This document shows, in pieces, positions 14,503 to 20,140 of a DNA stretch of 20,140 nucleotides. This DNA comes from Caldisericaceae bacterium (GTDB lineage Bacteria > Caldisericota > Caldisericia > Caldisericales > Caldisericaceae). The notes under the pieces were generated by a model. The model saw nothing but the letters and a program-made list of their open reading frames with translations, did not search any database and was not told the DNA's origin. Position numbers and translations under genes: made by a program. Each line of letters starts with the position of its first letter. Position 1 is the stretch's first letter. Where the stretch lies: contig JAGHAO010000222.1 in assembly GCA_021161495.1 (NCBI GenBank), forward strand, positions 1 through 20,140. Direction: 5' to 3'.

Positions 14503-14859
14503 ATGTATCATAGAATAGGACAGAGAAAGCTGGGTTTATATAGCAGTTATAGGAAAAGCGTATTGAGAAACCTTTCCACTTCTCTTATTCTTCACGGAAG
14601 AATAAAAACCACCGAGGCGAAAGCAAAAGAGGTGAGAAAGGTTGTGGAAAAACTCATTACGATGGCGAAAGAAGACAACCTTAATACGAGGAAACGTGCA
14701 TATTCTTATCTTTTCGTGAAAGATGCCGTTCAAAAGCTTTTTGAGCTTGCAAAAAATGATTTTGCCGAAAGGAACGGCGGCTATACCCGTATTTTGAAGC
14801 TCGGGCAGCGTAGAGGCGACGGAGCTAAAATTGTTATATTAGAACTTGTTAAGGAATGA
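14503..14859 (+). CDS. rplQ: 50S ribosomal protein bL17
   Basis: bL17 is a bacterial 50S protein near the exit-tunnel surface. The 118-residue product has the core motifs RKLGLYSSYRKSVLRNLSTSLI, RIKTTEAKAKEVRKVVEKLIT and YTRILKLGQRRGDGAKIVILELV. AGGAGG lies before the ATG. Its stop overlaps the ecfA1 start by 4 bases, the first link of a chain of coupled genes that leaves the ribosomal set. Confidence 0.98.
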   Translation: MYHRIGQRKLGLYSSYRKSVLRNLSTSLILHGRIKTTEAKAKEVRKVVEKLITMAKEDNLNTRKRAYSYLFVKDAVQKLFELAKNDFAERNGGYTRILKLGQRRGDGAKIVILELVKE

Positions 14860-15650
14860 TACGGTTTGAGAATGTCTTCTTTTCATACGGCGATAAATGG
14901 GCGGTTCAAAATTTTAATTTAACGATACGAAAAGGGGAGTTTGTTGCTTTATTAGGAAGCAACGGCTCAGGCAAGTCCACAATAGCCCGTTTAGCAAACG
15001 GGCTTTTTTTACCCAATAAAGGAAGTGTGTTTGTCGACGGTTTTTCCACCTCCGAAATAGGCGAAGAGTTAAAAGCAAAGGTGGGCTTGGTTTTTCAAAA
15101 CCCCGACGACCAATTTGTAGGCACCACCGTTGAAGAAGATATTGCTTTCGGTTTGGAAAACCTTGCCGTCGAAAGAGAGGAAGCAAAGAGGAGAATACTT
15201 GAAATTTCCGAACTTCTCGATATAGGGAAATATTTGCGTACTTCACCTTCGATGCTTTCCGGTGGGGAAAAACAGAAAGTTGCGATTGCAGGTGTTCTTG
15301 TTATGCAACCCCGGTACCTCATTTTAGATGAAATAACCGCTTTGCTTGATCCCGTGAACAGAAAAGAAATCTTTGACTTTGTATTTCAATTGGCAAGAAG
15401 AAAGAATATCGGTGTTCTATATATAACTCATATAAGTTCCGAGGCGTTAAATGCCGATAAAGTTGTGGTACTTCACGGAGGTAAAAAAGTTGCCGAAGGG
15501 ATACCCGCTGAGGTTTTTCGAAATTTTTCACTTATGGAATCCGTAGGGGTTTCAGTGCCCGATTCTTTTTATTTGTCGAATGAACTTTACAAACTCGGGA
15601 TTACTACAAAAGACGTCTTAAACGAAGAAGATTTCTTAAAGATATTATGA
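14856..15650 (+). CDS. ecfA1: ECF transporter ATPase, EcfA1-like
   Basis: This is one of two ATPases of a group II energy-coupling factor transporter, which takes up vitamins or metals with interchangeable S subunits. The 264-residue protein shows Walker A GSNGSGKST (34-42), Q-loop Q81 in VFQNPDDQFVGTTVEEDIAFG (an EcfA-type segment), signature LSGGE (134-138), Walker B LILDE (155-159) and switch His192. The Walker B neighbour reads DEITALLDP instead of the usual DE(A/P)T. Both ends overlap neighbours by 4 bases. No S subunit is adjacent, so the substrate cannot be named. Confidence 0.94.
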   Translation: MIRFENVFFSYGDKWAVQNFNLTIRKGEFVALLGSNGSGKSTIARLANGLFLPNKGSVFVDGFSTSEIGEELKAKVGLVFQNPDDQFVGTTVEEDIAFGLENLAVEREEAKRRILEISELLDIGKYLRTSPSMLSGGEKQKVAIAGVLVMQPRYLILDEITALLDPVNRKEIFDFVFQLARRKNIGVLYITHISSEALNADKVVVLHGGKKVAEGIPAEVFRNFSLMESVGVSVPDSFYLSNELYKLGITTKDVLNEEDFLKIL

Positions 15651-16489
15651 TTGTTCTTGAAAATGTGAGCCTCACGTACGATTCGGGAACTATCTTTCAA
15701 AAAGCGGCGATTAAAAACGTTTCTCTTTCCATAAGAAAAGGAGAATCCGTTTCTATCGTCGGAAAGATAGGTTCGGGGAAATCGACGCTTGTCCAATTCT
15801 TTAACGGCTTGATTAAGCCGGATTCCGGTAAGGTTTTTGTTGGCGGAGAGGATTTGGGTTCCAAGGAAACAAACTTAAAGTCCGTAAGGCGAAAAGTAGG
15901 ACTTGTATTTCAATACCCGGAAGAGCAATTTTTTGCGGAAACTGTGTTTGATGAAGTTGCATTTGGCCCGAAAAATATGGGCCTTTCGGGAAAAGAGTTA
16001 AAGGATGCGGTTTGGCAATCTTTAAGCGATATGGGGTTTAATCCTTCCGATGTTGCGAATTTGTCCCCCTTCGGGCTGAGCGGCGGTGAGAAAAGAAGGA
16101 TTGCAATTGCAAGTATAATAGCGATGAATCCCGAAGTGCTCGTCCTTGACGAACCTACGTCAGGCCTTGATTACACGGGTAGGAATCTGCTGATAGAATA
16201 TTTGAAAAACGAAAACAAAAAAGGCAGAACGCTTGTCTTTGTTACGCACAATATGGATGAAGCGCTTGAAGTATCTCGGAGAGTAATTGCAATGAAAGAC
16301 GGCAAAAAGGTATTTGACGGAAATAGCGAGGATTTTTTTACTTCCGAAGAACTTGTTTACGGTATAGGTTTGGATGTGCCTTTTGTTGTAAAAGTGTGGA
16401 AAAAACTTAAAAAGCGCTTTCCCGAATTGCCTTTTTGCAGAAGTTCGAAAGAACTCGTCGATTTTCTTTACGGAGGCCCGGCTCGTTGA
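15647..16489 (+). CDS. ecfA2: ECF transporter ATPase, EcfA2-like
   Basis: This is the partner ATPase of the same ECF module. The 280-residue protein has Walker A GKIGSGKST (39-47), Q89 in VFQYPEEQFFAETVFDEVAFGP, signature LSGGE (144-148), Walker B VLVLDEPTSGLD (164-175) and His201 in FVTHNMDEAL. The C-terminal ~60 residues (after FDGNSEDFFT) form the extension expected of EcfA proteins, which contacts EcfT. A 4-base ATGA overlap links it to ecfA1, and its stop overlaps the TTG start of ecfT. Confidence 0.94.
   Translation: MIVLENVSLTYDSGTIFQKAAIKNVSLSIRKGESVSIVGKIGSGKSTLVQFFNGLIKPDSGKVFVGGEDLGSKETNLKSVRRKVGLVFQYPEEQFFAETVFDEVAFGPKNMGLSGKELKDAVWQSLSDMGFNPSDVANLSPFGLSGGEKRRIAIASIIAMNPEVLVLDEPTSGLDYTGRNLLIEYLKNENKKGRTLVFVTHNMDEALEVSRRVIAMKDGKKVFDGNSEDFFTSEELVYGIGLDVPFVVKVWKKLKKRFPELPFCRSSKELVDFLYGGPAR
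16471..16476 (+). promoter_or_regulatory. Ribosome binding site for a TTG-started ecfT
   Basis: CGGAGG lies 9 bases before TTG 16486-16488, which overlaps the TGA stop of ecfA2. This supports a TTG start in the same 4-base overlap pattern as its neighbours. The in-frame TTG at 16435 lies 51 bases inside ecfA2 and would add 17 residues with no family resemblance. Confidence 0.75.
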
Positions 16490-17286
16490 AGGCGCGTTTT
16501 GCATTAGGGCAGTATACGTACACGAATTCTTTGCTTCACAAACTCGACCCGAGAGTTAAAATACTGCTTGTTTTTTCCCTCGTAGTTTTCCTCTTTTTTG
16601 TGCGGACAATTACGGGGTATCTTATACTGTTTGTTTTTGCCTGTTCTCTTGTTGTTCTTTCCAAGAATTCTTTTTCTTCCGTATTCCGCTCTTTGAGGCC
16701 GATTCTTCTTCTTCTTCTTTTTACTGCGGTTTTTCAAATTTTCTTTACTCCCGGAAGATTAATTTTCGAGTGGCGGTTTATAAAAATAACTGCGGAAGGA
16801 TTAAGGCTTGCCATATATATATCGATAAGGCTCATTTTGCTTTCTTTTTTTACATTTATTCTTACTTCGACCACATCCGGGATAGAGCTTACCGATGGGT
16901 TTGAGGCATTAATTTCTCCTTTGAAAATCTTCCGTTTTCCATCTGAAGAAGTTTCGCTTATGATTTCAATTTCTTTAAGGTTTGTTCCGGTGCTTTTTGA
17001 AGAAGCGGACAGGATAATGAAAGCCCAAATGTCCAGGGGAGCGGAGTTTAACAAGGGAAGTTTGGTAAATCGGGCAAGAAGTTTTTTGCCACTCCTTTTA
17101 CCTCTTTTGTTAAATGCGCTCTCACGTGCTGACAGGCTTGCAATTGCGATGGAATCCAGAGGTTTTGTTATAGGTAAGAAAAGAACAAGATACAGGGAGA
17201 TGAAACTTTCCGGTTTGGATTATGTGGCAATTGCAATAACCGTCTCGGTTTTTGTTTTTGCGCTTGTTGTAAAGGAGATCGTATGA
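16486..17286 (+). CDS. ecfT: ECF transporter transmembrane subunit EcfT
   Basis: EcfT is the membrane scaffold that couples the EcfA ATPases to exchangeable S subunits. The 266-residue protein begins MKARFALGQYTYTNSLLHKLDPRVKI, a typical EcfT opening with LHxLDPR. It has several strongly hydrophobic segments, and two coupling-helix motifs: AQMSRGAEF (around residues 182-190) and AMESRGF near residue 225. Both have Ser-Arg-Gly where Ala-Arg-Gly is commonest. The start is TTG, chosen for its spacing from CGGAGG and the 4-base overlap with ecfA2. The end overlaps truA by 4 bases. Confidence 0.92.
   Translation: MKARFALGQYTYTNSLLHKLDPRVKILLVFSLVVFLFFVRTITGYLILFVFACSLVVLSKNSFSSVFRSLRPILLLLLFTAVFQIFFTPGRLIFEWRFIKITAEGLRLAIYISIRLILLSFFTFILTSTTSGIELTDGFEALISPLKIFRFPSEEVSLMISISLRFVPVLFEEADRIMKAQMSRGAEFNKGSLVNRARSFLPLLLPLLLNALSRADRLAIAMESRGFVIGKKRTRYREMKLSGLDYVAIAITVSVFVFALVVKEIV
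16705..16719 (+). repeat. Five tandem CTT codons in ecfT
   Basis: CTT occurs five times in a row, in frame, coding for Leu74-Leu78 of a membrane helix of EcfT. It is a short trinucleotide run and probably just reflects a Leu-rich segment. Confidence 0.9.
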
Positions 17287-18047
17287 GGAATTATGTGCTT
17301 AGGGTTCGATATTTGGGAGACAAACTTTACGGTTTTCAGAAACAGGCAACCGTCCCCACCGTTCAGGGAGAAATAGAAAAAGCGCTTTCTCTTATTCTTC
17401 GGAAAAGTATACGCACGAACGGTGCGGCAAGGACGGACAGGGGAGTAAACGCACTGAATCAATACGTCAATTTTTATTTCGATGAGAAACTCGATACGGA
17501 AAGGTTGAGGAGAAAACTCAACTCGATGCTGTTTAACAAATGGATTTACATAAAGGATTTTTTTGAAACCGACCTTCTGTTTCACCCGAGGAAAAACGTG
17601 AGAGGGAAAATTTATTCCTATATACTTTCCGATAACAGGGAAAATGCGATGTTTTTGCTTCCCAGGGTGTATTTTTACAACGGAAAAACGGATTTTAACC
17701 TCCTGAAAAAAGCGATGGATTCTTTGCGTGGAGAACACGATTTTGTTAATTTTGCCAATAAAGACAGGTCTCAACCGTTAAAAAACACGGTTTGCACGAT
17801 TTACGATATCGGAGTTATAAAAAAAGGTTCTGTTCAAATCCTGTATTTTTACGGGAACAGGTTTCTTTATCATATGGTGAGGAGGCTTGTCTATTTCCTG
17901 ATAAAGGCAGGCACGGGCAATGTAAAGAAAGATTTCCTTGAAAATCCTTTTCTTGAAAATGCGCCGTTTACACGTCAGGTTTTACCTCCCGAGCCTTTAT
18001 TTCTCGTAGACGTTTATTACAAAAACGGAATAAGGAGGGTAAAGTAA
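17283..18047 (+). CDS. truA: tRNA pseudouridine(38-40) synthase TruA
   Basis: TruA converts uridines 38-40 in the tRNA anticodon arm to pseudouridine. The 254-residue protein has family marks: YLGDKLYGFQKQ near the start, TVQGEIEKAL, the catalytic loop ARTDRGVNALNQ with Asp52, KIYSYIL with the conserved Tyr, and YGNRFLYHMVRRLVYFLI. The loop differs from the common GRTDAGVHAxGQ at four positions (G to A, A to R, H to N, G to N). The catalytic Asp and Arg remain, so activity is likely. It is coupled to ecfT by a 4-base overlap, as in Bacillota ecfT-truA clusters. Confidence 0.93.
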   Translation: MRNYVLRVRYLGDKLYGFQKQATVPTVQGEIEKALSLILRKSIRTNGAARTDRGVNALNQYVNFYFDEKLDTERLRRKLNSMLFNKWIYIKDFFETDLLFHPRKNVRGKIYSYILSDNRENAMFLLPRVYFYNGKTDFNLLKKAMDSLRGEHDFVNFANKDRSQPLKNTVCTIYDIGVIKKGSVQILYFYGNRFLYHMVRRLVYFLIKAGTGNVKKDFLENPFLENAPFTRQVLPPEPLFLVDVYYKNGIRRVK

Positions 18048-18812
18048 ATGAGTAAAGCACTTATCACCGGAGCATCGAGCGGCATAGGAAAGGAATTTGC
18101 TTTCCTGCTTGCCGAAAAAGGATACGATCTTGTTTTGGTTGCAAGGAGCGAAGAAAAACTAAGAGAGATTGCGAGAAAAATAGAAGAAACGTTTAATGTT
18201 TCCGTAAAAATTTTTGTAAAAGATTTGTCTTTTGAAAGCGCAGCGTTCGAACTTTTCGAAGAGTTGAAAAATGAAGATGTTGACATACTTGTGAATAATG
18301 CAGGTTTCGGAAAATACGGAGATTTTTTGAAATTCGATGCGGAAACTTATCGACAGATGATTAATTTGAATGTCCTCACGCTTACATTGCTTACGAGGTT
18401 GTTCGCCGAGAAAATGAAAGAAAAAGGCGGAGGGAAGATTCTTAATGTTTCTTCTACCGCCGCTTTCCAGCCGCTTTCCCGTTTTGCCGTTTATGCTGCA
18501 ACGAAGGCGTATGTTTTGAGTTTATCGGAGGCACTCCATTGCGAATTCCGCAAATTCGGAATAACTGTTACGACACTCTGTCCGGGCCCTACAAAAACAA
18601 ATTTCGGTGAAACCGCCGAAACTCACGGAACCAAAATGTTTAACCCAACGGGGCTTGCTGATCCGAAGTTCGTTGCATCGGAAGGGCTTAAAGGTTTATT
18701 TAGCGGAAAACCCCTTATTATTACGGGAAGGCAAAATAAAATACTTGCATTTTTTGCAAGAATCCTGCCTTTAAGCATTGTTTTGAAAATTTCATCATAT
18801 TTTGTAAAATAA
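18048..18812 (+). CDS. Short-chain dehydrogenase/reductase (SDR), substrate unknown
   Basis: This is a classical SDR with a Rossmann fold that binds NAD(P)H. The 254-residue protein has the cofactor motif TGASSGIG (8-15), Arg33 in VARS (consistent with NADP preference), NNAG (83-86), Asn108, catalytic Ser135/136 in NVSST, Tyr149 and Lys153 (YAATK), and the PGPTKT segment after the active site. The hydrophobic C-terminal tail (ILAFFARILPLSIVLKISSYFVK region) resembles the DltE/SadH-like SDR branch and may touch membrane. The ATG follows the truA stop directly, so it is the last gene of the coupled run. Its reaction cannot be read from sequence. Confidence 0.92.
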   Translation: MSKALITGASSGIGKEFAFLLAEKGYDLVLVARSEEKLREIARKIEETFNVSVKIFVKDLSFESAAFELFEELKNEDVDILVNNAGFGKYGDFLKFDAETYRQMINLNVLTLTLLTRLFAEKMKEKGGGKILNVSSTAAFQPLSRFAVYAATKAYVLSLSEALHCEFRKFGITVTTLCPGPTKTNFGETAETHGTKMFNPTGLADPKFVASEGLKGLFSGKPLIITGRQNKILAFFARILPLSIVLKISSYFVK

Positions 18813-18845
18813 GAAACACCCGGACATTTGAAAACGCATTTTTTA

Positions 18846-18873
18846 TTGACTAAAACGGAAAATATGGTATTAT
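18846..18873 (+). promoter_or_regulatory. Sigma-70-type promoter for rplM-rpsI
   Basis: TTGACT (18846-18851) and TATTAT (18868-18873) are 16 bases apart, with a TGG just before the -10 (extended -10 TGn). Transcription would start near 18880, giving a leader of about 40 bases before the rplM ATG at 18922. This lies in the only sizeable gap (18813-18921) upstream of rpsI. No terminator hairpin is visible before it, so read-through from the upstream genes is also possible. Confidence 0.8.
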
Positions 18874-18908
18874 TCTACCGTTAAAGTTGAGTGTATGGAG
18901 ATAATTTT

Positions 18909-18914
18909 AGGAGG
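18909..18914 (+). promoter_or_regulatory. Ribosome binding site that decides the rplM start
   Basis: AGGAGG is 7 bases from the ATG at 18922 and 10 from the second ATG at 18925. The in-frame ATG at 18895 lies upstream of the site and would add nine non-conserved residues. Confidence 0.8.
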
Positions 18915-18921
18915 AGTTTAT

Positions 18922-19350
18922 ATGATGCGAATTACAAAGTTTGTTAAACCGAAAGACGTAAACAAGAAATGGTATTTAATTGACGCGTCCGGCAAATCCA
19001 TCGGAAGGGTTGCCGTGCAGGCGGCAATGATTTTAAGAGGAAAAAACAAACCTACGTTTTCTCCGCATGTGAATATGGGAGATAACGTTATAGTTATTAA
19101 TGCGGCGAAGGTTAAAGTTACGGGTAGGAAAATGAGCCAGAAAATTTATTACAGGCATTCCGGTTATGTCGGCAATATGAAGAAAACGCCTCTTGCCGAT
19201 ATTTTGAGTTCCAAGCCGGAATATGCTATTCAGCACGCTGTAAGGCTGATGCTTCCGAAGAACAAATTAGGAAGAAAGATGCTTAAGGGATTAAGAGTAT
19301 ATGCCGATGATAAGTATCCCGAAAGCATCAAACCCGAAAAAGTGGGATAA
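18922..19350 (+). CDS. rplM: 50S ribosomal protein uL13
   Basis: uL13 is an early-assembly 50S protein. The 142-residue product has the canonical motifs KKWYLIDASGKSIGRVAVQAA, LRGKNKPTFSPHVNMGDNVIVINA, KVTGRKMSQKIYYRHSGY, and LPKNKLGRKMLKGLRVYADDKYP. The ATG at 18922 is favoured by the AGGAGG at 18909-18914. It heads a two-gene operon with rpsI, driven by the promoter at 18846-18873. Confidence 0.98.
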   Translation: MMRITKFVKPKDVNKKWYLIDASGKSIGRVAVQAAMILRGKNKPTFSPHVNMGDNVIVINAAKVKVTGRKMSQKIYYRHSGYVGNMKKTPLADILSSKPEYAIQHAVRLMLPKNKLGRKMLKGLRVYADDKYPESIKPEKVG

Positions 19351-19360
19351 GGAGGTTTAA

Positions 19361-19753
19361 GTGGCAAATTTAATGTATGCGGCGACAGGCAGAAGAAAGA
19401 GATCCGTTGCGAGGGTGAGGCTTATTCCCGGAACAGGGAAAGTTAAAGTGAACGGAAAACCCGCTGAGGAATACTTTACGGTAAAAACCGTAGTAAAAGA
19501 GATATTTGATCCTCTTAAAGTCACCGAAACCGAAGGCAAATTCGATATTTTTGTAAACGTGAACGGTGGCGGTTTCAGAGGACAGGCGGAAGCAATCAGG
19601 CATGGCATTGCAAGGGCTCTTTTGCAATATGAGGAATCCTTGAGGCCTTTGCTTAAAAAGGAAGGCTTCCTAACAAGGGATCCCAGAGAGAAAGAACGTA
19701 AAAAGTACGGTTTGCACCGTGCAAGAAAAGCACGCCAGTATCGCAAGCGTTAA
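19361..19753 (+). CDS. rpsI: 30S ribosomal protein uS9
   Basis: uS9 lies in the 30S head, and its C-terminal tail touches P-site tRNA. The 130-residue product shows ATGRRKRSVARVRLIPGTGK, VNVNGGGFRGQAEAIRHGIARAL, LTRDPREKERKKYGLHRARKARQYRKR. The last residue Arg, which contacts the anticodon loop, is kept; the tail reads QYRKR instead of the common Q(Y/F)SKR. The start is GTG with GGAGGT upstream. A strong terminator follows. Confidence 0.98.
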   Translation: MANLMYAATGRRKRSVARVRLIPGTGKVKVNGKPAEEYFTVKTVVKEIFDPLKVTETEGKFDIFVNVNGGGFRGQAEAIRHGIARALLQYEESLRPLLKKEGFLTRDPREKERKKYGLHRARKARQYRKR

Positions 19754-19775
19754 TTCTTTTATAATTTGGAAATTC

Positions 19776-19807
19776 GCCCCCTGCAAGAAGGGGGCCTTTT
19801 ATTTATT
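19776..19807 (+). terminator. Rho-independent terminator after rpsI
   Basis: The 7-bp GC-rich stem GCCCCCT/AGGGGGC (19776-19782 with 19789-19795) has a 6-base loop, GCAAGA, and is followed by CTTTTATTTATT. It closes the rplM-rpsI unit and is the only clear intrinsic terminator in the window. Confidence 0.93.
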
Positions 19808-19818
19808 AAGGAGGAAAA

Positions 19819-20140
19819 ATGAGAGAATTATCAGAATTTTCTAAGTTTTTTTCAGAAAAAGGCAAGAACGATCTTATCACTCCTTTTGATATGAAAGTAA
19901 TGACGAGAGACATCGAAAGCAAAGGGAGAAGTATCGTTCATTTGGAAATAGGGGAACCCGATTTCGATACGCCGGAAAATATAAAGCGTGCCGGAATAGA
20001 AGCGATTAAAAAGGGATTTACTCATTACGCGCCTTCACAGGGCCTTCCGGAACTCCGCGAGGAAATTGCCGATTATATCGGTAAGACGCGGGGAATATCC
20101 GTTTCTCCTGATGAGGTTGTAGTAGTTCCCGGCGGAAAGA
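19819..20140 (+). CDS. Class I/II PLP-dependent aminotransferase (3' end outside window)
   Basis: The first 107 residues belong to the aspartate aminotransferase family (fold type I), which moves amino groups between amino acids and 2-oxoacids using pyridoxal phosphate. Visible marks are the substrate-loop IGEPDFDTPENI (about 44-55), THYAPSQGLPELREEIADY (about 69-87), and VVVPGGK, the start of the cofactor-binding segment. The PLP lysine is beyond the window. AAGGAGG at 19808-19814 precedes the ATG. The gene lies just past the rpsI terminator and I see no convincing promoter of its own in the 65-base gap. Substrate specificity is not readable. Confidence 0.93.
   Translation, partial: MRELSEFSKFFSEKGKNDLITPFDMKVMTRDIESKGRSIVHLEIGEPDFDTPENIKRAGIEAIKKGFTHYAPSQGLPELREEIADYIGKTRGISVSPDEVVVVPGGK

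Noticed and set aside
18839..18845. T-run after the SDR gene as a possible terminator
   Set aside because: No GC-rich stem precedes it. Only a weak AAAA/TTTT pairing is possible, so I do not call a terminator.
19760..19765. TATAAT just after the rpsI stop
   Set aside because: No -35-like hexamer lies 16-18 bases upstream, and any transcript would immediately meet the terminator at 19776.
1..20140. A previously undescribed defence, mobile or biosynthetic system
   Set aside because: All genes but the SDR and aminotransferase are assigned to named core families with normal synteny. There are no unexplained genes, repeat arrays or mobile-element marks to build such a claim on.

Overview
The window is an almost unbroken bacterial ribosomal-protein supercluster, read entirely on the + strand. 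It runs from the 3' end of tuf through the S10, spc and alpha operons, then an ECF-transporter core, truA, an SDR gene, rplM-rpsI, and the start of a PLP aminotransferase. I can place 38 intact protein genes and two genes cut by the window edges. I see no rRNA, tRNA, CRISPR array or insertion sequence.

Organism: by eye the DNA is moderately AT-rich and the coding strand is strongly purine-rich, with AGA/AGG as the main Arg codons. Zinc-binding forms are present in uS4, uS14, uL24, bL36 and Adk. The C-terminal EF-Tu sequence reads like those of deep-branching, often thermophilic or anaerobic lineages such as Thermotogota, Caldisericota, Coprothermobacterota or Dictyoglomota. The tail order rplQ-ecfA-ecfA-ecfT-truA-...-rplM-rpsI is the arrangement familiar from Bacillota. 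I cannot fix the phylum from this alone.

Layout: 2-367 tuf 3' end; 390-6002 S10 operon genes plus rplN and rplX; 6014-10390 rest of the spc operon, ending in secY; 10387-12136 adk, map, infA, rpmJ; 12148-14859 rpsM, rpsK, rpsD, rpoA, rplQ; 14856-17286 ecfA1, ecfA2, ecfT; 17283-18812 truA and an SDR oxidoreductase; 18813-18921 the only sizeable gap upstream of rpsI, carrying a strong promoter; 18922-19753 rplM, rpsI; 19776-19807 terminator; 19819 to the end, aminotransferase. No stretch over 300 bases lacks a gene.

How the genes work together: the products are core ribosomal proteins, the RNA polymerase alpha subunit, IF1, the SecY channel, methionine aminopeptidase and adenylate kinase, so the block couples ribosome, polymerase and secretion supply. 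Tight spacing, 1-14 nt overlaps and no visible terminator before 19776 suggest long polycistronic transcription with translational coupling. The ECF module energises vitamin or metal uptake with S subunits encoded elsewhere.

I found no undescribed system. The points worth a second look are modest: no rpmD (uL30) in its usual slot, beside an odd uL15 loop; a ~27-residue N-terminal extension on uL5; changed DNA-contact residues in the alpha C-terminal domain; a hydrophobic residue at a usually Asn position in SecY TM7; and an unusual TruA active-site loop.
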